64,000 bases of DNA from Marinifilum sp. D737 (lineage in GTDB: Bacteria > Bacteroidota > Bacteroidia > Bacteroidales > Marinifilaceae): contig NZ_JANQCD010000001.1 in the NCBI RefSeq assembly GCF_026672275.1, forward strand, positions 186,001 to 250,000. The letters are read 5' to 3'. Made by a program: the position numbers and the translations under genes. Shown here in pieces: positions 46,453-58,580 of the stretch (position 1 is the stretch's first letter; each line of letters begins with the position of its first letter). The notes beneath the pieces are model-generated. The model was not told the DNA's origin. It searched no databases and was given only the letters and a program-made list of their open reading frames with translations.

Positions 46453-47007
46453 ATGTCACGAATTGGAAAATTACCTATCAATTTGCCTGCCGGAGTAAGC
46501 GTAACGGTAAATAAAGATAATTCAGTAGTTGTTAAAGGACCTAAAGGTGAATTAACACAACAAATTGATGCCGAAATCAAAGTTTCTGTAGAAGAAGGTA
46601 AAATCGTTCTTGAGCGTCCTTCTGACCAGAAAAGACACAAAGCAATGCACGGTTTATATCGTTCATTAGTGAACAACATGGTTATCGGTGTTACTGAAGG
46701 TTATAAGATTGAGCAAGAATTAGTGGGTGTAGGTTACCGTGCAACTTCAAAAGGTCAACTTTTGGAATTAGCTTTAGGTTACTCTCACTTGATCCACATG
46801 GAAATTGCTCCTGAGGTTAAAGTAACTGCTGTAACTGAAAAGCGTGCTAACCCAATTATCACTCTTGAGAGTTGCGATAAGCACTTAGTAGGTCAAGTAG
46901 CTGCTAAAATCAGATCATTCAGAAAACCTGAGCCATATAAAGGTAAAGGTATTAAATTTGTTGGAGAACAGCTTAGAAGAAAAGCTGGTAAATCTGCAGG
47001 TAAATAA
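46453..47007 (+). CDS. rplF: 50S ribosomal protein L6
   Basis: 184 residues, two L6 repeats; MSRIGKLPINLPAGVSV start and PEPYKGKGIKFVGEQLRRK near the end. Contacts the sarcin-ricin loop region. Preceded by a perfect Shine-Dalgarno. Confidence 0.99.
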   Translation: MSRIGKLPINLPAGVSVTVNKDNSVVVKGPKGELTQQIDAEIKVSVEEGKIVLERPSDQKRHKAMHGLYRSLVNNMVIGVTEGYKIEQELVGVGYRATSKGQLLELALGYSHLIHMEIAPEVKVTAVTEKRANPIITLESCDKHLVGQVAAKIRSFRKPEPYKGKGIKFVGEQLRRKAGKSAGK

Positions 47008-47025
47008 TTTCTAAAACAGTAAATT

Positions 47026-47382
47026 ATGGCTTTAACTAAGCAAGAAAGAAGACTAAGAATTAAAAGAAGAATTCGCAAGTCTGTTTCTGGAACTGCTGAA
47101 AGACCAAGAATGTCAGTTTTTCGTTCAAATAAGCAGATTTCAGTACAATTGATCGACGATCTTTCAGGTAAAACTTTAATGGCGACTAGCTCACTAATTA
47201 AAGAAATTTCTGAAAAATCAGTAAATAAAATTGAACAAGCTGAACTAGTAGGACAAGCAATTGCTGAAAAAGCAAGCGCTGCAGGTATCACTAGTGTTGT
47301 TTTCGATAGAAATGGTTACTTATACCATGGTAGAGTTAAATCATTAGCGGACGCTGCTCGTAAAGGTGGCCTTAAATTTTAA
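47026..47382 (+). CDS. rplR: 50S ribosomal protein L18
   Basis: 118 residues; 5S rRNA-binding. [19 protein letters not shown] and [16 protein letters not shown] are conserved. 5 bp before rpsE. Confidence 0.99.
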   Translation: MALTKQERRLRIKRRIRKSVSGTAERPRMSVFRSNKQISVQLIDDLSGKTLMATSSLIKEISEKSVNKIEQAELVGQAIAEKASAAGITSVVFDRNGYLYHGRVKSLADAARKGGLKF

Positions 47383-47387
47383 TAATT

Positions 47388-47900
47388 ATGGCAGATATCA
47401 AAAACGTTAAGACCAGCGACGCAGAATTGAAAGACAGACTGGTTGCTATTAATCGTGTTACTAAAGTAACAAAAGGTGGTAGAACTTTTAGTTTCTCTGC
47501 AATTGTTGTTGTAGGAAACGAGAATGGATTAGTAGGATGGGGACTTGGTAAAGCAAACGAGGTTACCACTGCTATTGCAAAAGGAGTAGAGGCTGCTAAG
47601 AAAAATTTGATTAAAGTACCTGTTTACAAAGGAACTATTCCTCACGAACAATTATCTAGATATGGTGGAGCACAGGTTTTCATTAAGCCTGCGTCTCACG
47701 GTACCGGGGTTAAAGCCGGTGGTGCGATGCGTGCCGTATTAGAGAGTGTTGGGGTAACCGACGTACTTGCTAAATCAAAAGGTTCATCAAACCCTCACAA
47801 CCTTGTAAAAGCTACTTTCAATGCACTAGCTGAATTGAGAGATGCTCATACAGTTGCTGAGCACAGAGGTGTTTCATTAGATAAAGTGTTTAACGGATAA
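47388..47900 (+). CDS. rpsE: 30S ribosomal protein S5
   Basis: 170 residues. dsRNA-binding-like N-terminal domain ([20 protein letters not shown], the spectinomycin loop) and C-terminal domain ([18 protein letters not shown]). Confidence 0.99.
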   Translation: MADIKNVKTSDAELKDRLVAINRVTKVTKGGRTFSFSAIVVVGNENGLVGWGLGKANEVTTAIAKGVEAAKKNLIKVPVYKGTIPHEQLSRYGGAQVFIKPASHGTGVKAGGAMRAVLESVGVTDVLAKSKGSSNPHNLVKATFNALAELRDAHTVAEHRGVSLDKVFNG

Positions 47901-47911
47901 TTTAAGGAAAA

Positions 47912-48088
47912 ATGGCTAAGATTAAAATTACTCAAATCAAGAGCAAAATCGGTAGTACCGATCGCCAGAAAAAAACCTTGGAAGCATTAGGTTTGAATAA
48001 AATCAATGCTACTGTTGAACATGAAGCTACACCTCAAATTAAAGGTATGGTGGCTAAAGTACAACACTTGGTTTCCGTAGAAGAATAA
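47912..48088 (+). CDS. rpmD: 50S ribosomal protein L30
   Basis: 58 residues, read directly: [20 protein letters not shown], later [16 protein letters not shown]. Sits in its usual place between rpsE and rplO, 11 bp behind rpsE. Confidence 0.97.
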   Translation: MAKIKITQIKSKIGSTDRQKKTLEALGLNKINATVEHEATPQIKGMVAKVQHLVSVEE

Positions 48089-48117
48089 TCATTGTAAATA
48101 TTTAGTAATAAATAGAT

Positions 48118-48564
48118 ATGGACTTAAGTAACTTAAAACCCGCTGCAGGATCGATTAAATCTAACAAGAGAATCGGTCGCGGTCAAGGATCAGGTAGAGG
48201 CGGTACCTCAACAAGAGGACATAAAGGTGCGAAGTCAAGATCTGGATACTCTAAAAAAGTTGGTTTCGAAGGGGGTCAAATGCCTTTGCAACGAAGAGTT
48301 CCTAAGTTTGGATTTAAGAACATCAACAGAAAAGAATACAAAGCTATTAATGTTGAAGTTTTACAAGCCTTAGCAGAAAAGAATAACATTACAGTTATTG
48401 ACGTAGAAGTTTTAGTAAATGCTGGTTTGGCATCAAAGAACGATAACGTAAAGATTTTAGGTAATGGTACAATTACTGCTAAGTTAGAAGTAAAAGCTCA
48501 TGCATTCTCGAAATCTGCTCAAGCAGCGATTGAAGCAGTAGAAGGAACAGTTGTTAAATTGTAA
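48118..48564 (+). CDS. rplO: 50S ribosomal protein L15
   Basis: 148 residues. Glycine/arginine-rich N-terminal tail ([20 protein letters not shown]) and [18 protein letters not shown]. 8 bp before secY. Confidence 0.99.
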   Translation: MDLSNLKPAAGSIKSNKRIGRGQGSGRGGTSTRGHKGAKSRSGYSKKVGFEGGQMPLQRRVPKFGFKNINRKEYKAINVEVLQALAEKNNITVIDVEVLVNAGLASKNDNVKILGNGTITAKLEVKAHAFSKSAQAAIEAVEGTVVKL

Positions 48565-48572
48565 GATTAAAT

Positions 48573-49925
48573 ATGAAAGGTTTAATAGAAACATTGAAGA
48601 ACATCTGGAAGATTGAAGATTTAAGATCTCGTATCTTAACTACAATTGGTCTTCTTTTAGTGTACCGTTTAGGTGCTAAGGTGGTTTTGCCAGGTATTGA
48701 CCCGGCACATTTGGACGCGTTAAAATCTCAAACAGCGGATGGGGTTTTAGGATTGTTGAACATGTTTTCGGGAGGAGCGTTTGCTAATGCCTCGATATTT
48801 GCTCTCGGTATCATGCCATACATTTCCGCCTCAATTGTAATCCAGTTAATGGGAATTGCGGTTCCTTATTTCCAAAGATTACAACGCGAAGGAGAAAGTG
48901 GACGTAGAAAAATCAATCAGATCACACGTTACCTAACCGTTATTATCCTTGTTCTTCAAGCACCAGGATATTTATTAAACTTACATACAACATTGCCTGA
49001 AGCAGCCTTTATTTTAAAAGGTACATTCTTTACGGTATCTTCTGTGGTAATTCTTGCGGCAGGATCAATGTTCATTATGTGGTTGGGTGAAAAAATTACT
49101 GATAAAGGAATCGGTAATGGGATCTCAATTATCATCATGATCGGTATTATTGCAAGATTACCATTCTCGTTCATTGCTGAATTGGGATCAAGAATTGAAG
49201 GACACGGCGGTGGTTTAATCGTTTTGGTTCTTGAGATTGTTGTTCTATTCATCATTTTTGCATTAACAATTTTGTTGGTACAAGGAACAAGAAAGATACC
49301 TGTACAATATGCTAAAAGAATCGTTGGTAACAAACAATACGGAGGAGTTCGTCAGTACATTCCATTAAAAGTGAATGCAGCTGGGGTAATGCCGATCATT
49401 TTTGCTCAGGCAATTATGTTTCTGCCAATGGCAGCGGTAAGCTATGGTAGCTCTGATGGTTCAGGTTGGTTAACCAGCGTAGCTGCAGCTTTATCAAATT
49501 TTACTGGATTCTATTACAATGCACTGTTTTTTGTAATGATCGTATTATTCACATACTTCTATACTGCAATTACAGTAAATCCAACGCAAATGGCTGAGGA
49601 TATGAAGAAAAATGGTGGTTTTATCCCAGGTATTAAACCAGGAAAGAAAACTATCGATTTCCTTGATACTGTAATGTCACGTATTACTTTACCTGGATCA
49701 ATCTTTTTAGGTTTAGTAGCAATCTTACCTGCTTTTGCAATGATTGCTGGAGTGAATAATGAGTTTGCACAATTTTACGGTGGTACTTCATTGTTGATTT
49801 TGGTTGGAGTAGTGCTTGATACACTACAGCAAATTGAGTCTCACTTATTAATGCGTCATTACGACGGATTGATGAAGTCTGGTAGAATAAAAGGTAAAAC
49901 TCCTGGAGGAGCTGCTGCTTATTAA
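48573..49925 (+). CDS. secY: preprotein translocase subunit SecY
   Basis: 450 residues, ten membrane segments. Forms the protein-conducting channel with SecE/SecG. Plug-region and TM2 motif MFSGGAFANASIFALGIMPY and the cytosolic loop RKIPVQYAKR (C4/C5, SecA and ribosome docking) are conserved. Confidence 0.99.
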   Translation: MKGLIETLKNIWKIEDLRSRILTTIGLLLVYRLGAKVVLPGIDPAHLDALKSQTADGVLGLLNMFSGGAFANASIFALGIMPYISASIVIQLMGIAVPYFQRLQREGESGRRKINQITRYLTVIILVLQAPGYLLNLHTTLPEAAFILKGTFFTVSSVVILAAGSMFIMWLGEKITDKGIGNGISIIIMIGIIARLPFSFIAELGSRIEGHGGGLIVLVLEIVVLFIIFALTILLVQGTRKIPVQYAKRIVGNKQYGGVRQYIPLKVNAAGVMPIIFAQAIMFLPMAAVSYGSSDGSGWLTSVAAALSNFTGFYYNALFFVMIVLFTYFYTAITVNPTQMAEDMKKNGGFIPGIKPGKKTIDFLDTVMSRITLPGSIFLGLVAILPAFAMIAGVNNEFAQFYGGTSLLILVGVVLDTLQQIESHLLMRHYDGLMKSGRIKGKTPGGAAAY

Positions 49926-49946
49926 AATATTTTTGCTTTCTTTGCA

Positions 49947-50708
49947 GTGATTTTTTATAAGACAGAGGAAGAAATAGACTTAATGTCTAAAAGTAATAAT
50001 CTGGTGGCTAGGACCTTAGGTGAAATATCTAAGGCCATAGCTCCAGGTATTTCAACCTTAAGCTTAGATAAAATTGCAGAGGAGTACATAAGAGACCATG
50101 GTGCAAAGCCTGCGTTTCTTGGTTACGATGGATTCCCAAACACCCTGTGTATTTCAGTTAATAACCAGGTGGTTCATGGAGTTCCATCTTCCTATGAGTT
50201 GAAAGAAGGCGATATTGTATCCTGTGATTGTGGTGTTTTGTTGAATGGCTTTTATGGCGATTCGGCATACACTTTTTCTGTTGGAACAGTGAGGCCTGAA
50301 ATTCAACAATTGTTGAAGGTTACCAAAGAAGCTCTTTATAAAGGAATAGAAAAAGCTGTCGAAGGTAATCATCTAAGAGATATCGGTTTTGCCATTCAAA
50401 AGCATGCTGAGAAGAATGATTACTCGGTTGTTCGAGAAATGGTAGGGCACGGAATAGGAAAAAGTCTTCATGAAGATCCTCAGGTTCCGAATTACGGACG
50501 ACAAGGACGAGGATTAAAATTGAGAGACGGATTAGTACTTGCAATTGAACCCATGATTAATCTTGGTAAGCGAGATATTTATCAGGAAGATGATGGATGG
50601 ACGATTGTGACGGCCGATGGACAAGCATCCGCACATTTCGAACATACAATTGTTGTTCGCAAGGGAAAGGCTCAAATCCTGTCCGGTTTTGAATTTATTG
50701 AAGAATAA
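49947..50708 (+). CDS. map: type I methionine aminopeptidase
   Basis: 253 residues from a GTG start ([16 protein letters not shown]). Metal ligands are visible: Asp in [18 protein letters not shown] (both Asp), His in [12 protein letters not shown], Glu in AIEPMIN and FEHTIVV. Removes initiator Met. GTG is required because no ATG precedes the conserved N-terminus; the next in-frame ATG would remove the first helix. Confidence 0.97.
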   Translation: MIFYKTEEEIDLMSKSNNLVARTLGEISKAIAPGISTLSLDKIAEEYIRDHGAKPAFLGYDGFPNTLCISVNNQVVHGVPSSYELKEGDIVSCDCGVLLNGFYGDSAYTFSVGTVRPEIQQLLKVTKEALYKGIEKAVEGNHLRDIGFAIQKHAEKNDYSVVREMVGHGIGKSLHEDPQVPNYGRQGRGLKLRDGLVLAIEPMINLGKRDIYQEDDGWTIVTADGQASAHFEHTIVVRKGKAQILSGFEFIEE

Positions 50709-50730
50709 ACTAATAAAATATAAAGAGCTT

Positions 50731-50952
50731 ATGGCTAAACAGCCTTCAATAGAACAAGACGGTACTATTACCGAAGCATTATCAAATGCTATGTTTCGTG
50801 TAGAACTTGAAAACGGTCATGTGATTACAGCGCACATTTCCGGTAAAATGAGAATGCACTACATTAAGATCTTACCAGGTGATAAAGTGAAAGTAGAAAT
50901 GTCACCATACGATCTTACTAAAGGGCGCATTACTTTTAGATACAAAAATTAA
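50731..50952 (+). CDS. infA: translation initiation factor IF-1
   Basis: 73 residues from ATG 50731 ([20 protein letters not shown]). S1-like OB fold; [20 protein letters not shown] and [12 protein letters not shown] are family marks. An in-frame frame runs further upstream into map but the ATG matches other IF-1 starts. Confidence 0.98.
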   Translation: MAKQPSIEQDGTITEALSNAMFRVELENGHVITAHISGKMRMHYIKILPGDKVKVEMSPYDLTKGRITFRYKN

Positions 50953-50963
50953 ACTCGATAAAA

Positions 50964-51080
50964 ATGAAAGTAAGAGCATCTGTAAAGAAACGTTCTGAAG
51001 ATTGTAAAATCGTAAGAAGAAAAGGACGTTTGTATGTGATTAATAAAAAGAATCCTAAGTTCAAGCAACGTCAGGGATAA
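50964..51080 (+). CDS. rpmJ: 50S ribosomal protein L36, zinc-free form
   Basis: 38 residues: [20 protein letters not shown] then [18 protein letters not shown]. Three of the four CxxC...CH zinc ligands are replaced, so it is a C-minus paralogue. 11 bp behind infA. Confidence 0.97.
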   Translation: MKVRASVKKRSEDCKIVRRKGRLYVINKKNPKFKQRQG

Positions 51081-51116
51081 TTTGATTAATTTTATAATAA
51101 GATAAATATTTAATTT

Positions 51117-51494
51117 ATGGCTAGAATTGTTGGAGTTGATCTGCCTCAAAACAAAAGAGGTGTAATTAGCTTGACTTATATCTTCGGTATTGGTCGTAGC
51201 GCTGCTCGTCAGATTTTGGACGAAGCTGGTGTAGCGTATGATACTAAGGTAAAAGACTGGACAGATGATGAATCTGCTAAGATTCGTCAGGCGATTAATG
51301 CAAGCTTTAAGGTTGAAGGGGAGTTGCGTTCTTTAACTCAACTGAATATTAAGCGTTTGATGGATATTGGTTGTTATCGTGGTGTTCGTCACCGTATTGG
51401 TTTACCATTGCGTGGACAAAAAACCAAAAACAACTCACGTACCAGAAAAGGTAAAAGAAAAACAGTTGCAAACAAAAAGAAAGCGACTAAATAA
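51117..51494 (+). CDS. rpsM: 30S ribosomal protein S13
   Basis: 125 residues. [35 protein letters not shown] and a basic tail. 30S head, contacts P-site tRNA and L5. Confidence 0.99.
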   Translation: MARIVGVDLPQNKRGVISLTYIFGIGRSAARQILDEAGVAYDTKVKDWTDDESAKIRQAINASFKVEGELRSLTQLNIKRLMDIGCYRGVRHRIGLPLRGQKTKNNSRTRKGKRKTVANKKKATK

Positions 51495-51504
51495 TTGTTA
51501 AGTT

Positions 51505-51894
51505 ATGGCAAAGAAGTCAACATCAGTAAAGAAAAAAGTTGTGAAGATTGAGGCTGTAGGACAGGCTCATATCCATTCATCGTTTAACAATATTATTATC
51601 TCTTTAACCAATAATAACGGACAAGTTATTTCATGGTCTTCAGCTGGTAAAATGGGCTTTAGAGGTTCTAAAAAGAACACTCCTTACGCTGCTCAGCAAG
51701 CTGCTACAGATTGTGGAAAAGTAGCTCACGATTTAGGGTTGAGAAAAGTAAAAGTATTTGTTAAAGGTCCAGGTAACGGACGTGAATCTGCAATTCGTGC
51801 AATCAATGCATGTGGAATCGATATTTCTGAAATTGTAGATGTTACTCCACTTCCACACAACGGATGTCGTCCTCCTAAGAGACGTAGAGTTTAA
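51505..51894 (+). CDS. rpsK: 30S ribosomal protein S11
   Basis: 129 residues. [20 protein letters not shown] and the C-terminal [16 protein letters not shown] are conserved. mRNA exit platform. Confidence 0.99.
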   Translation: MAKKSTSVKKKVVKIEAVGQAHIHSSFNNIIISLTNNNGQVISWSSAGKMGFRGSKKNTPYAAQQAATDCGKVAHDLGLRKVKVFVKGPGNGRESAIRAINACGIDISEIVDVTPLPHNGCRPPKRRRV

Positions 51895-52038
51895 TAAGTA
51901 TAAGGTTTAATAAAAAATGCAAGCTAGGTGTTTGAACTATTTTTTTTGAATCCTCTCAAAAAAAAACGCGGCACTTTTGTAGTTGAAAACCGAGTAAGCA
52001 AAGTTTCTTTTATTAGAAAAATTTAAATTTTAAATAAC
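51895..52038 (+). promoter_or_regulatory. long rpsK-rpsD gap with possible internal promoter
   Basis: 144 bp, the largest gap after rpsG. It contains a TTG, a 23-nt spacer and CACTTTTG (one mismatch to TAnnTTTG). It may be a secondary promoter for rpsD-rpoA-rplQ or an S4 control site; the sequence cannot decide. Confidence 0.3.
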
Positions 52039-52647
52039 ATGGCTAGATATATAGGACCAAAGTCAAAAATTGCTAGAAAATTTGGTGAGCCAATTTTTGG
52101 ACCTGATAAAGCATTTGAAAATAAAAATTACCCTCCAGGACAGCACGGTAACAGCCGTCGCAGAAAAAAGATGTCTGAGTACGGGGTACAATTGAAAGAA
52201 AAGCAAAAAGCGAAATACACTTACGGTGTATTGGAGAAACAATTCTCGAACTTATTTAAAAAGGCCGCAAGAAGTAAAGGTATTACCGGTGAAGTTTTGT
52301 TACAACTTCTTGAATGTCGTTTGGATAATGTAGTTTACAGATTAGGTGTTGCTCCAACAAGATCAGCTGCACGTCAGTTGGTTAGCCATAAGCACGTAAC
52401 AGTAAACGGACAGATCTGTAACATTCCTTCATACTCGGTAAAAACCGGAGATATTATTGGAATTCGTGAAAAATCGAAATCTTTAGAAGTTATTACCGAT
52501 TCTTTATCAACTGCCAGATATAACCAAGCATCTTGGTTGGAATGGGATCAAACCTCTCTTAGCGGTAAGTTTCTTAACGTACCTGAAAGAACAGAAATTC
52601 CTGAAAATATCAAGGAACAGTTAATCGTTGAATTGTATTCTAAGTAA
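52039..52647 (+). CDS. rpsD: 30S ribosomal protein S4
   Basis: 202 residues. [20 protein letters not shown] and the S4 RNA-binding motif [20 protein letters not shown]. 16S 5' domain assembly; in E. coli also the alpha-operon repressor. Confidence 0.99.
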   Translation: MARYIGPKSKIARKFGEPIFGPDKAFENKNYPPGQHGNSRRRKKMSEYGVQLKEKQKAKYTYGVLEKQFSNLFKKAARSKGITGEVLLQLLECRLDNVVYRLGVAPTRSAARQLVSHKHVTVNGQICNIPSYSVKTGDIIGIREKSKSLEVITDSLSTARYNQASWLEWDQTSLSGKFLNVPERTEIPENIKEQLIVELYSK

Positions 52648-52668
52648 TAAATAGTTAATAAGTAATTT

Positions 52669-53661
52669 ATGGCAATTTTAGCTTTCCAAAAACCGGACAA
52701 AGTTATCATGCTCGACGCAGACGATAGATTCGGAAAATTCGAATTTCGTCCATTAGAGCCTGGATATGGTATTACAATAGGTAACGCATTAAGAAGAATT
52801 CTTCTTTCTTCTCTTGAGGGTTTCGCTATTACAACTATCAAGATTCAGGGAGTTGACCATGAGTTTTCAACTATTCCAGGAGTTATCGAAGATGTAACTG
52901 AGATGGTCCTGAACTTGAAGCAGGTACGGTTTAAACAAAGAGTTGAGGAAGTGGACAATGAATTGGTAACTGTTACCATTTCAGATCAGGAAACTTTTAC
53001 AGCAGGCGATATTAACAAGTTCCTTACCGGTTTCGAAGTGTTAAATCCGGAGCTTGTAATTTGCAGAATGGATAGCTCTGCTAAATTGCAGTTAGATTTA
53101 ACTATTAATAAAGGTCGAGGTTATGTACCTTCTGTTGAGAACAAACCTGTTGATGCTGAATTTGGTGTAATTCCAATCGACTCTATTTACACTCCTATTA
53201 AGAATGTAAAATACGAAGTTGAAAACTACCGTGTAGAACAGAAAACTGACTACGAAAAGTTAATTTTCGAGATTACTACCGATGGTTCTATTCACCCTAA
53301 GGATGCGTTGAAAGAAGCTGCTAAAATTCTTATTTATCACTTCATGCTATTCTCAGATGAAAAGATCACTCTTGATTCTGATGAGAAATTTGCAAACGAA
53401 GAGTTTGATGAAGAGGTATTACACATGCGTCAGTTATTGAAGACCAAATTGGTTGACATGGATCTTTCAGTTCGTGCTTTGAACTGTTTGAAAGCTGCCG
53501 ACGTTGATACTTTAGGAGACTTAGTACAGTACAACAGAAACGATCTTCTTAAATTTAGAAACTTTGGTAAGAAATCTCTAACCGAATTAGATGATCTATT
53601 AGTATCATTGAATCTTACTTTCGGTATGGATATTTCTAAGTACAAATTAGATAAGGAATAA
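52669..53661 (+). CDS. rpoA: RNA polymerase alpha subunit
   Basis: 330 residues. N-terminal dimerisation domain ([19 protein letters not shown]), linker, and C-terminal UP-element/activator domain with [16 protein letters not shown] and [14 protein letters not shown]. 21 bp behind rpsD and 6 bp before rplQ. Confidence 0.99.
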   Translation: MAILAFQKPDKVIMLDADDRFGKFEFRPLEPGYGITIGNALRRILLSSLEGFAITTIKIQGVDHEFSTIPGVIEDVTEMVLNLKQVRFKQRVEEVDNELVTVTISDQETFTAGDINKFLTGFEVLNPELVICRMDSSAKLQLDLTINKGRGYVPSVENKPVDAEFGVIPIDSIYTPIKNVKYEVENYRVEQKTDYEKLIFEITTDGSIHPKDALKEAAKILIYHFMLFSDEKITLDSDEKFANEEFDEEVLHMRQLLKTKLVDMDLSVRALNCLKAADVDTLGDLVQYNRNDLLKFRNFGKKSLTELDDLLVSLNLTFGMDISKYKLDKE

Positions 53662-53667
53662 GGTAAA

Positions 53668-54174
53668 ATGAGACATAGAAAGAAATTTAATCACTTAGGA
53701 AGAAAGACAGCTCATAGAAAAGCTATGCTTGCAAATATGGCTTCTTCCTTGATTTTGCATAAAAGAATCTCAACTACTACTGCTAAAGCTAAAGCTTTAA
53801 AAATGTATGTTGAGCCATTGATCACCAAAAGTAAAAACGATACTACTCACTCAAGACGTATTGTATTTAGCTACTTAAAACAAAAAGAAGCTGTTACTGA
53901 ATTGTTCAGAGAAGTATCTCCAAAAATTACGAACAGAAACGGTGGATATACTAGAATTTTAAAAACTGGTAATCGTTTAGGTGATAATGCTGAGATGTGT
54001 ATTGTAGAATTAGTTGATTTCAACGAAACTTACACAACTGAGAAGAAAGCAGAAGCTAAAAAGTCTACTAGAAGAAGACGTGGTGGAAAATCTGCTGCTA
54101 AGGCAGAAGAAACTGCGGTTGAAGCTAAGGCTGAAGAGGCTACTGAACCAAAAGAAGAAAAGGGAGAAGAATAG
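53668..54174 (+). CDS. rplQ: 50S ribosomal protein L17 with low-complexity tail
   Basis: 168 residues. Core [20 protein letters not shown] to about 125, then a tail of basic RRRRGG followed by alternating Ala/Glu/Lys ([20 protein letters not shown]). This extension is usual in Bacteroidota. Last gene of the superoperon; terminator at 54194. Confidence 0.99.
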   Translation: MRHRKKFNHLGRKTAHRKAMLANMASSLILHKRISTTTAKAKALKMYVEPLITKSKNDTTHSRRIVFSYLKQKEAVTELFREVSPKITNRNGGYTRILKTGNRLGDNAEMCIVELVDFNETYTTEKKAEAKKSTRRRRGGKSAAKAEETAVEAKAEEATEPKEEKGEE

Positions 54175-54193
54175 TCTACCTTTAAATAATACT

Positions 54194-54225
54194 AAAGGGA
54201 TAAAGTTTGGCTTTATCCCTTTTTT
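54194..54225 (+). terminator. terminator of the ribosomal superoperon
   Basis: aaagggataaag (54194-54205) pairs with ctttatcccttt (54211-54222) around tttgg, with a T-run to 54225. Confidence 0.92.
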
Positions 54226-54373
54226 AATGCCCTAAAGATTTTTGTAACGTTTGCGTAGATTCTTGGTATGTTTTATATGCAAAAACCATTATAATTTGCT
54301 TGAAAATGTCGAAATTTAGGGTTGAAAATTAAGAAGTTAAAATTATTTGCTATTATAATTATTTAATACGTAA

Positions 54374-55660
<1,287 letters not shown>

Positions 55661-55675
55661 TCCAATTGAGTATAT

Positions 55676-55710
55676 AAAAAAAAAGGGATCCAATCGGATC
55701 CCTTTTTTTT
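55676..55710. terminator. bidirectional terminator
   Basis: gggatcc (55685-55691), loop aatc, ggatccc (55696-55702), with an A-run on the left and eight T on the right, between eno and the convergent receiver gene. Confidence 0.92.
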
Positions 55711-55728
55711 GATTCAAATATTTAGAGT

Positions 55729-56244
55729 TTAAACATACTCTTGAATTAGCTCATAAATGGTTTTACATTGAAATGGTTTCGATAAATATACATCCATTCC
55801 AATTTCTACCGAGATATCCTTATCATCAGAATAATAATTGGCAGTGAAGGCAATTATTGGAGTTGGTCTTTCAACTTCTCGGTCTTCCTCAATTTTTCGA
55901 ATCCGTAAAGAAGCTTCAATACCACCCATAATAGGCATCTGTAAATCCATTAGAATAATGTCGTATTCTTCTTCCTTAAATTTTTCTACGGCCTGCTTTC
56001 CATTTTCAGCAATATCAACTCTACCTACCTTGTTTTTCAAATATACCTCAAGAGTTTTTCTATTGCTTGGCTGATCTTCAACCAACAAAACTTTTACATC
56101 TTTAATGTCTTTATCAGTTTTGTTAGGATGAGTTTTAACGATTTGAATCGATTCGATACTCTCTTCCCAATATATCTTCCTTTTAGTCTCAATGCCTATT
56201 TCTTCAAGCAATGCAGCTAGTCTTTCATTTACCATTTTTTGCAT
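55729..56244 (-). CDS. stand-alone response-regulator receiver protein
   Basis: 171 residues. About 47 N-terminal residues (helical, charged) precede one REC domain: VKVLLVEDQPSNRKTLEVYL with the acidic pair, phospho-acceptor Asp in IILMDLQMPIMGG, Thr in IAFTANY, Lys in YLSKPF. No output domain. Receivers of this form often follow hybrid histidine kinases; none is near. Start MQKMV could move to the Met at position 4. Confidence 0.88.
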   Translation of the reverse strand: MQKMVNERLAALLEEIGIETKRKIYWEESIESIQIVKTHPNKTDKDIKDVKVLLVEDQPSNRKTLEVYLKNKVGRVDIAENGKQAVEKFKEEEYDIILMDLQMPIMGGIEASLRIRKIEEDREVERPTPIIAFTANYYSDDKDISVEIGMDVYLSKPFQCKTIYELIQEYV

Positions 56245-56409
56245 ATCATATATCCCAATGATTAATATTTAAAAATAGAAAAATTAATGTACAATTAAAA
56301 AATAGTTCTCTTAAATTAATCAACATAAAACGCTTTTGTTTTCTGCATTAATTCTTAATGTATTGCATGCTAATCAATTTAAATCATGATGAACTACAAG
56401 CAATTTTTC

Positions 56410-56417
56410 TATTTTTG
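56410..56417 (+). promoter_or_regulatory. -7 element for ettA
   Basis: TATTTTTG matches TAnnTTTG exactly, 36 bp before the ATG. No clear -33 TTG seen. Confidence 0.45.
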
Positions 56418-56453
56418 CATTTATTGAATTAGATAAATTAAAAACATACGATA

Positions 56454-58142
56454 ATGTCAGACGATAAGAAGATTATATTTTCGATGATGGGGGTAAGTAA
56501 AATTTTCCCTCCTCAGAAAAAAGTATTGAATAACATCAACCTATCATTCTTTTATGGTGCCAAAATTGGAATCATTGGTTTGAATGGTTCTGGTAAATCT
56601 ACACTGCTAAAAATTATTGCAGGTTTAGAAAAATCATTCGATGGTCATGTGGTTTGGCCAAAAGAGCACACCATTGGATATTTGGAGCAGGAACCTCAGT
56701 TAGATGACAACAAAACTGTAAAAGAAATTGTTCAGGAAGGTGTGCAGGAAATTGTACAGGTATTAGCCGACTATGAAGCTGTGAATTTAAAATTTGCAGA
56801 TCCTGAAGTATTAGAAGATCCTGATAAAATGCAGGCTGTTATGGACGAGCAAGCTGTTCTACAGGAAAAAATTGATCGATTTGATGCCTGGAACCTGGAT
56901 ACAAAATTGGAAAGAGCAATGGATGCGCTTCGTTGCCCGGATGGTGAAGCATTGGTAAAGCATTTATCAGGAGGTGAACGCAGACGTGTAGCATTGTGTC
57001 GATTATTACTTCAGGAACCGGATATTTTATTGTTGGATGAGCCTACCAACCACTTGGACGCTGAATCGGTACAATGGTTAGAGCAGCATCTTCACCAGTA
57101 TAGCGGAACTGTAATTTGTATTACTCACGACCGTTACTTCCTTGATAATGTTGCAGGTTGGATTCTTGAGTTGGATAGAGGGGAAGGAATTCCTTGGAAA
57201 GGAAACTATACTTCATGGTTGGATCAGAAATCGAAGCGATTGGCCCAGGAAGAAAAAGTAGCAAGCAAAAGAAGAAAAACTCTTGAGCGAGAGCTGGAAT
57301 GGGTTAACATGGCTCCTAAAGCACGTCAGGCAAAGAATAAGGCTCGTTTGAAAGCCTATGATACTTTGATGAACCAGGATGTAAAACAAAAGGAAGAGAA
57401 GCTGGAAATTTTTATTCCTAATGGTCCGCGATTGGGGAATAAAGTGATCCACGCCAAAGAGGTTTCGAAAGGCTTCGAAAACAAATTGTTATTCGAAAAT
57501 CTGGAATTCGAGTTACCTCCAGCAGGAATTGTTGGAGTAATTGGTCCTAATGGTGCGGGTAAAACTACTTTGTTCCGTATGATTATGGGCTTGGAGCAAC
57601 CAAACAAAGGAACTTTTGAAGTTGGTGAAACTGTAAAGGTTGGATATGTAGACCAGCAACATGCAGATATCGATCCTGAGAAAACTGTTTATGAAGTAAT
57701 TTCGGGAGGAGGAGACTTGATTTCTGTTGGAGGAAGACAGTTGAATGCTCGAGCTTACGTTAGTCGATTTAATTTCTCTGGTGCCGATCAGGAAAAGAAA
57801 TGCGGTGTACTTTCAGGTGGTGAAAGAAATCGCTTGCATTTGGCATTAACATTAAAGGAAGAGGCCAATGTGCTATTGCTTGATGAGCCTACCAATGATA
57901 TCGATGTAAATACACTTCGAGCATTGGAGGAAGGTTTAGAGAGTTTTGCTGGCTGTGCGGTTGTTATTTCTCACGACCGTTGGTTCCTGGATCGTGTTGC
58001 AACTCACATTTTGGCATTCGAAGGTAATTCTGAGGTTCACTATTTCGAAGGAAGCTATTCCGATTATGAAATCAATCGCAAAAAACGTTTGGGCGATGAA
58101 GGTCCTAAGCGCATTCGATATAAAAAATTAATTGCAGATTAA
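56454..58142 (+). CDS. ettA: energy-dependent translational throttle protein EttA (ABC-F)
   Basis: 562 residues, two ABC domains with no membrane part. Walker A GLNGSGKST and GPNGAGKTT, signatures LSGGERRRVAL and LSGGERNRLHL, and the linker with arm residues (about 240-310). Binds the ribosomal E site and gates elongation on ATP/ADP. Closest to EttA rather than Uup or YbiT by its length and the LEQEPQLD motif. Own transcript. Confidence 0.95.
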   Translation: MSDDKKIIFSMMGVSKIFPPQKKVLNNINLSFFYGAKIGIIGLNGSGKSTLLKIIAGLEKSFDGHVVWPKEHTIGYLEQEPQLDDNKTVKEIVQEGVQEIVQVLADYEAVNLKFADPEVLEDPDKMQAVMDEQAVLQEKIDRFDAWNLDTKLERAMDALRCPDGEALVKHLSGGERRRVALCRLLLQEPDILLLDEPTNHLDAESVQWLEQHLHQYSGTVICITHDRYFLDNVAGWILELDRGEGIPWKGNYTSWLDQKSKRLAQEEKVASKRRKTLERELEWVNMAPKARQAKNKARLKAYDTLMNQDVKQKEEKLEIFIPNGPRLGNKVIHAKEVSKGFENKLLFENLEFELPPAGIVGVIGPNGAGKTTLFRMIMGLEQPNKGTFEVGETVKVGYVDQQHADIDPEKTVYEVISGGGDLISVGGRQLNARAYVSRFNFSGADQEKKCGVLSGGERNRLHLALTLKEEANVLLLDEPTNDIDVNTLRALEEGLESFAGCAVVISHDRWFLDRVATHILAFEGNSEVHYFEGSYSDYEINRKKRLGDEGPKRIRYKKLIAD

Positions 58143-58150
58143 GCAGAAGA

Positions 58151-58186
58151 GGGAAGATTAAAAAAATGAATCTTCCCTTATTTTTT
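58151..58186 (+). terminator. terminator of ettA
   Basis: gggaagatt (58151-58159) pairs with aatcttccc (58169-58177), then TTATTTTTT. Confidence 0.88.
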
Positions 58187-58222
58187 GTAACTTAAGCTTA
58201 TATTATTCTTAATAAAAATATC

Positions 58223-58576
58223 ATGAGCGAATTTGCAACACCTAGCGATGAAAGAAATTGGGCGATGTTTTGTCACCTATCCGCATTTTCTGGATTAATT
58301 ATTCCTTTCGGTAATATTATTGGGCCACTAGTTCTTTGGTCGATGAAAAAAGAGCATTCAGCTTTGGTTGATCGAGAAGGGAAAAAGGCCTTGAATTTTC
58401 AGATTTCGATGAGTATTTACATTTTTGTTTCTGCATTTTTGGTAATCATTGGAATTGGCATATTGTTACTAATTGCACTTGGGTTAATAAATCTTATTTT
58501 TGTGGTGATGGCGGTTGTGAAAACGCTTAATGGCGAGGATTACCAATATCCGCTCAGTATAAAAATATTAAATTGA
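58223..58576 (+). CDS. DUF4870 membrane protein
   Basis: 117 residues, three membrane segments. ERNWAMFCHLSAFSGLIIPFG, IIGPLVLWSMKK and VDREGKKALNFQ are the DUF4870/Tic20-like marks. Inner-membrane protein of unknown role. 4 bp before the next small membrane gene. Confidence 0.85.
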   Translation: MSEFATPSDERNWAMFCHLSAFSGLIIPFGNIIGPLVLWSMKKEHSALVDREGKKALNFQISMSIYIFVSAFLVIIGIGILLLIALGLINLIFVVMAVVKTLNGEDYQYPLSIKILN

Positions 58577-58580
58577 TTCA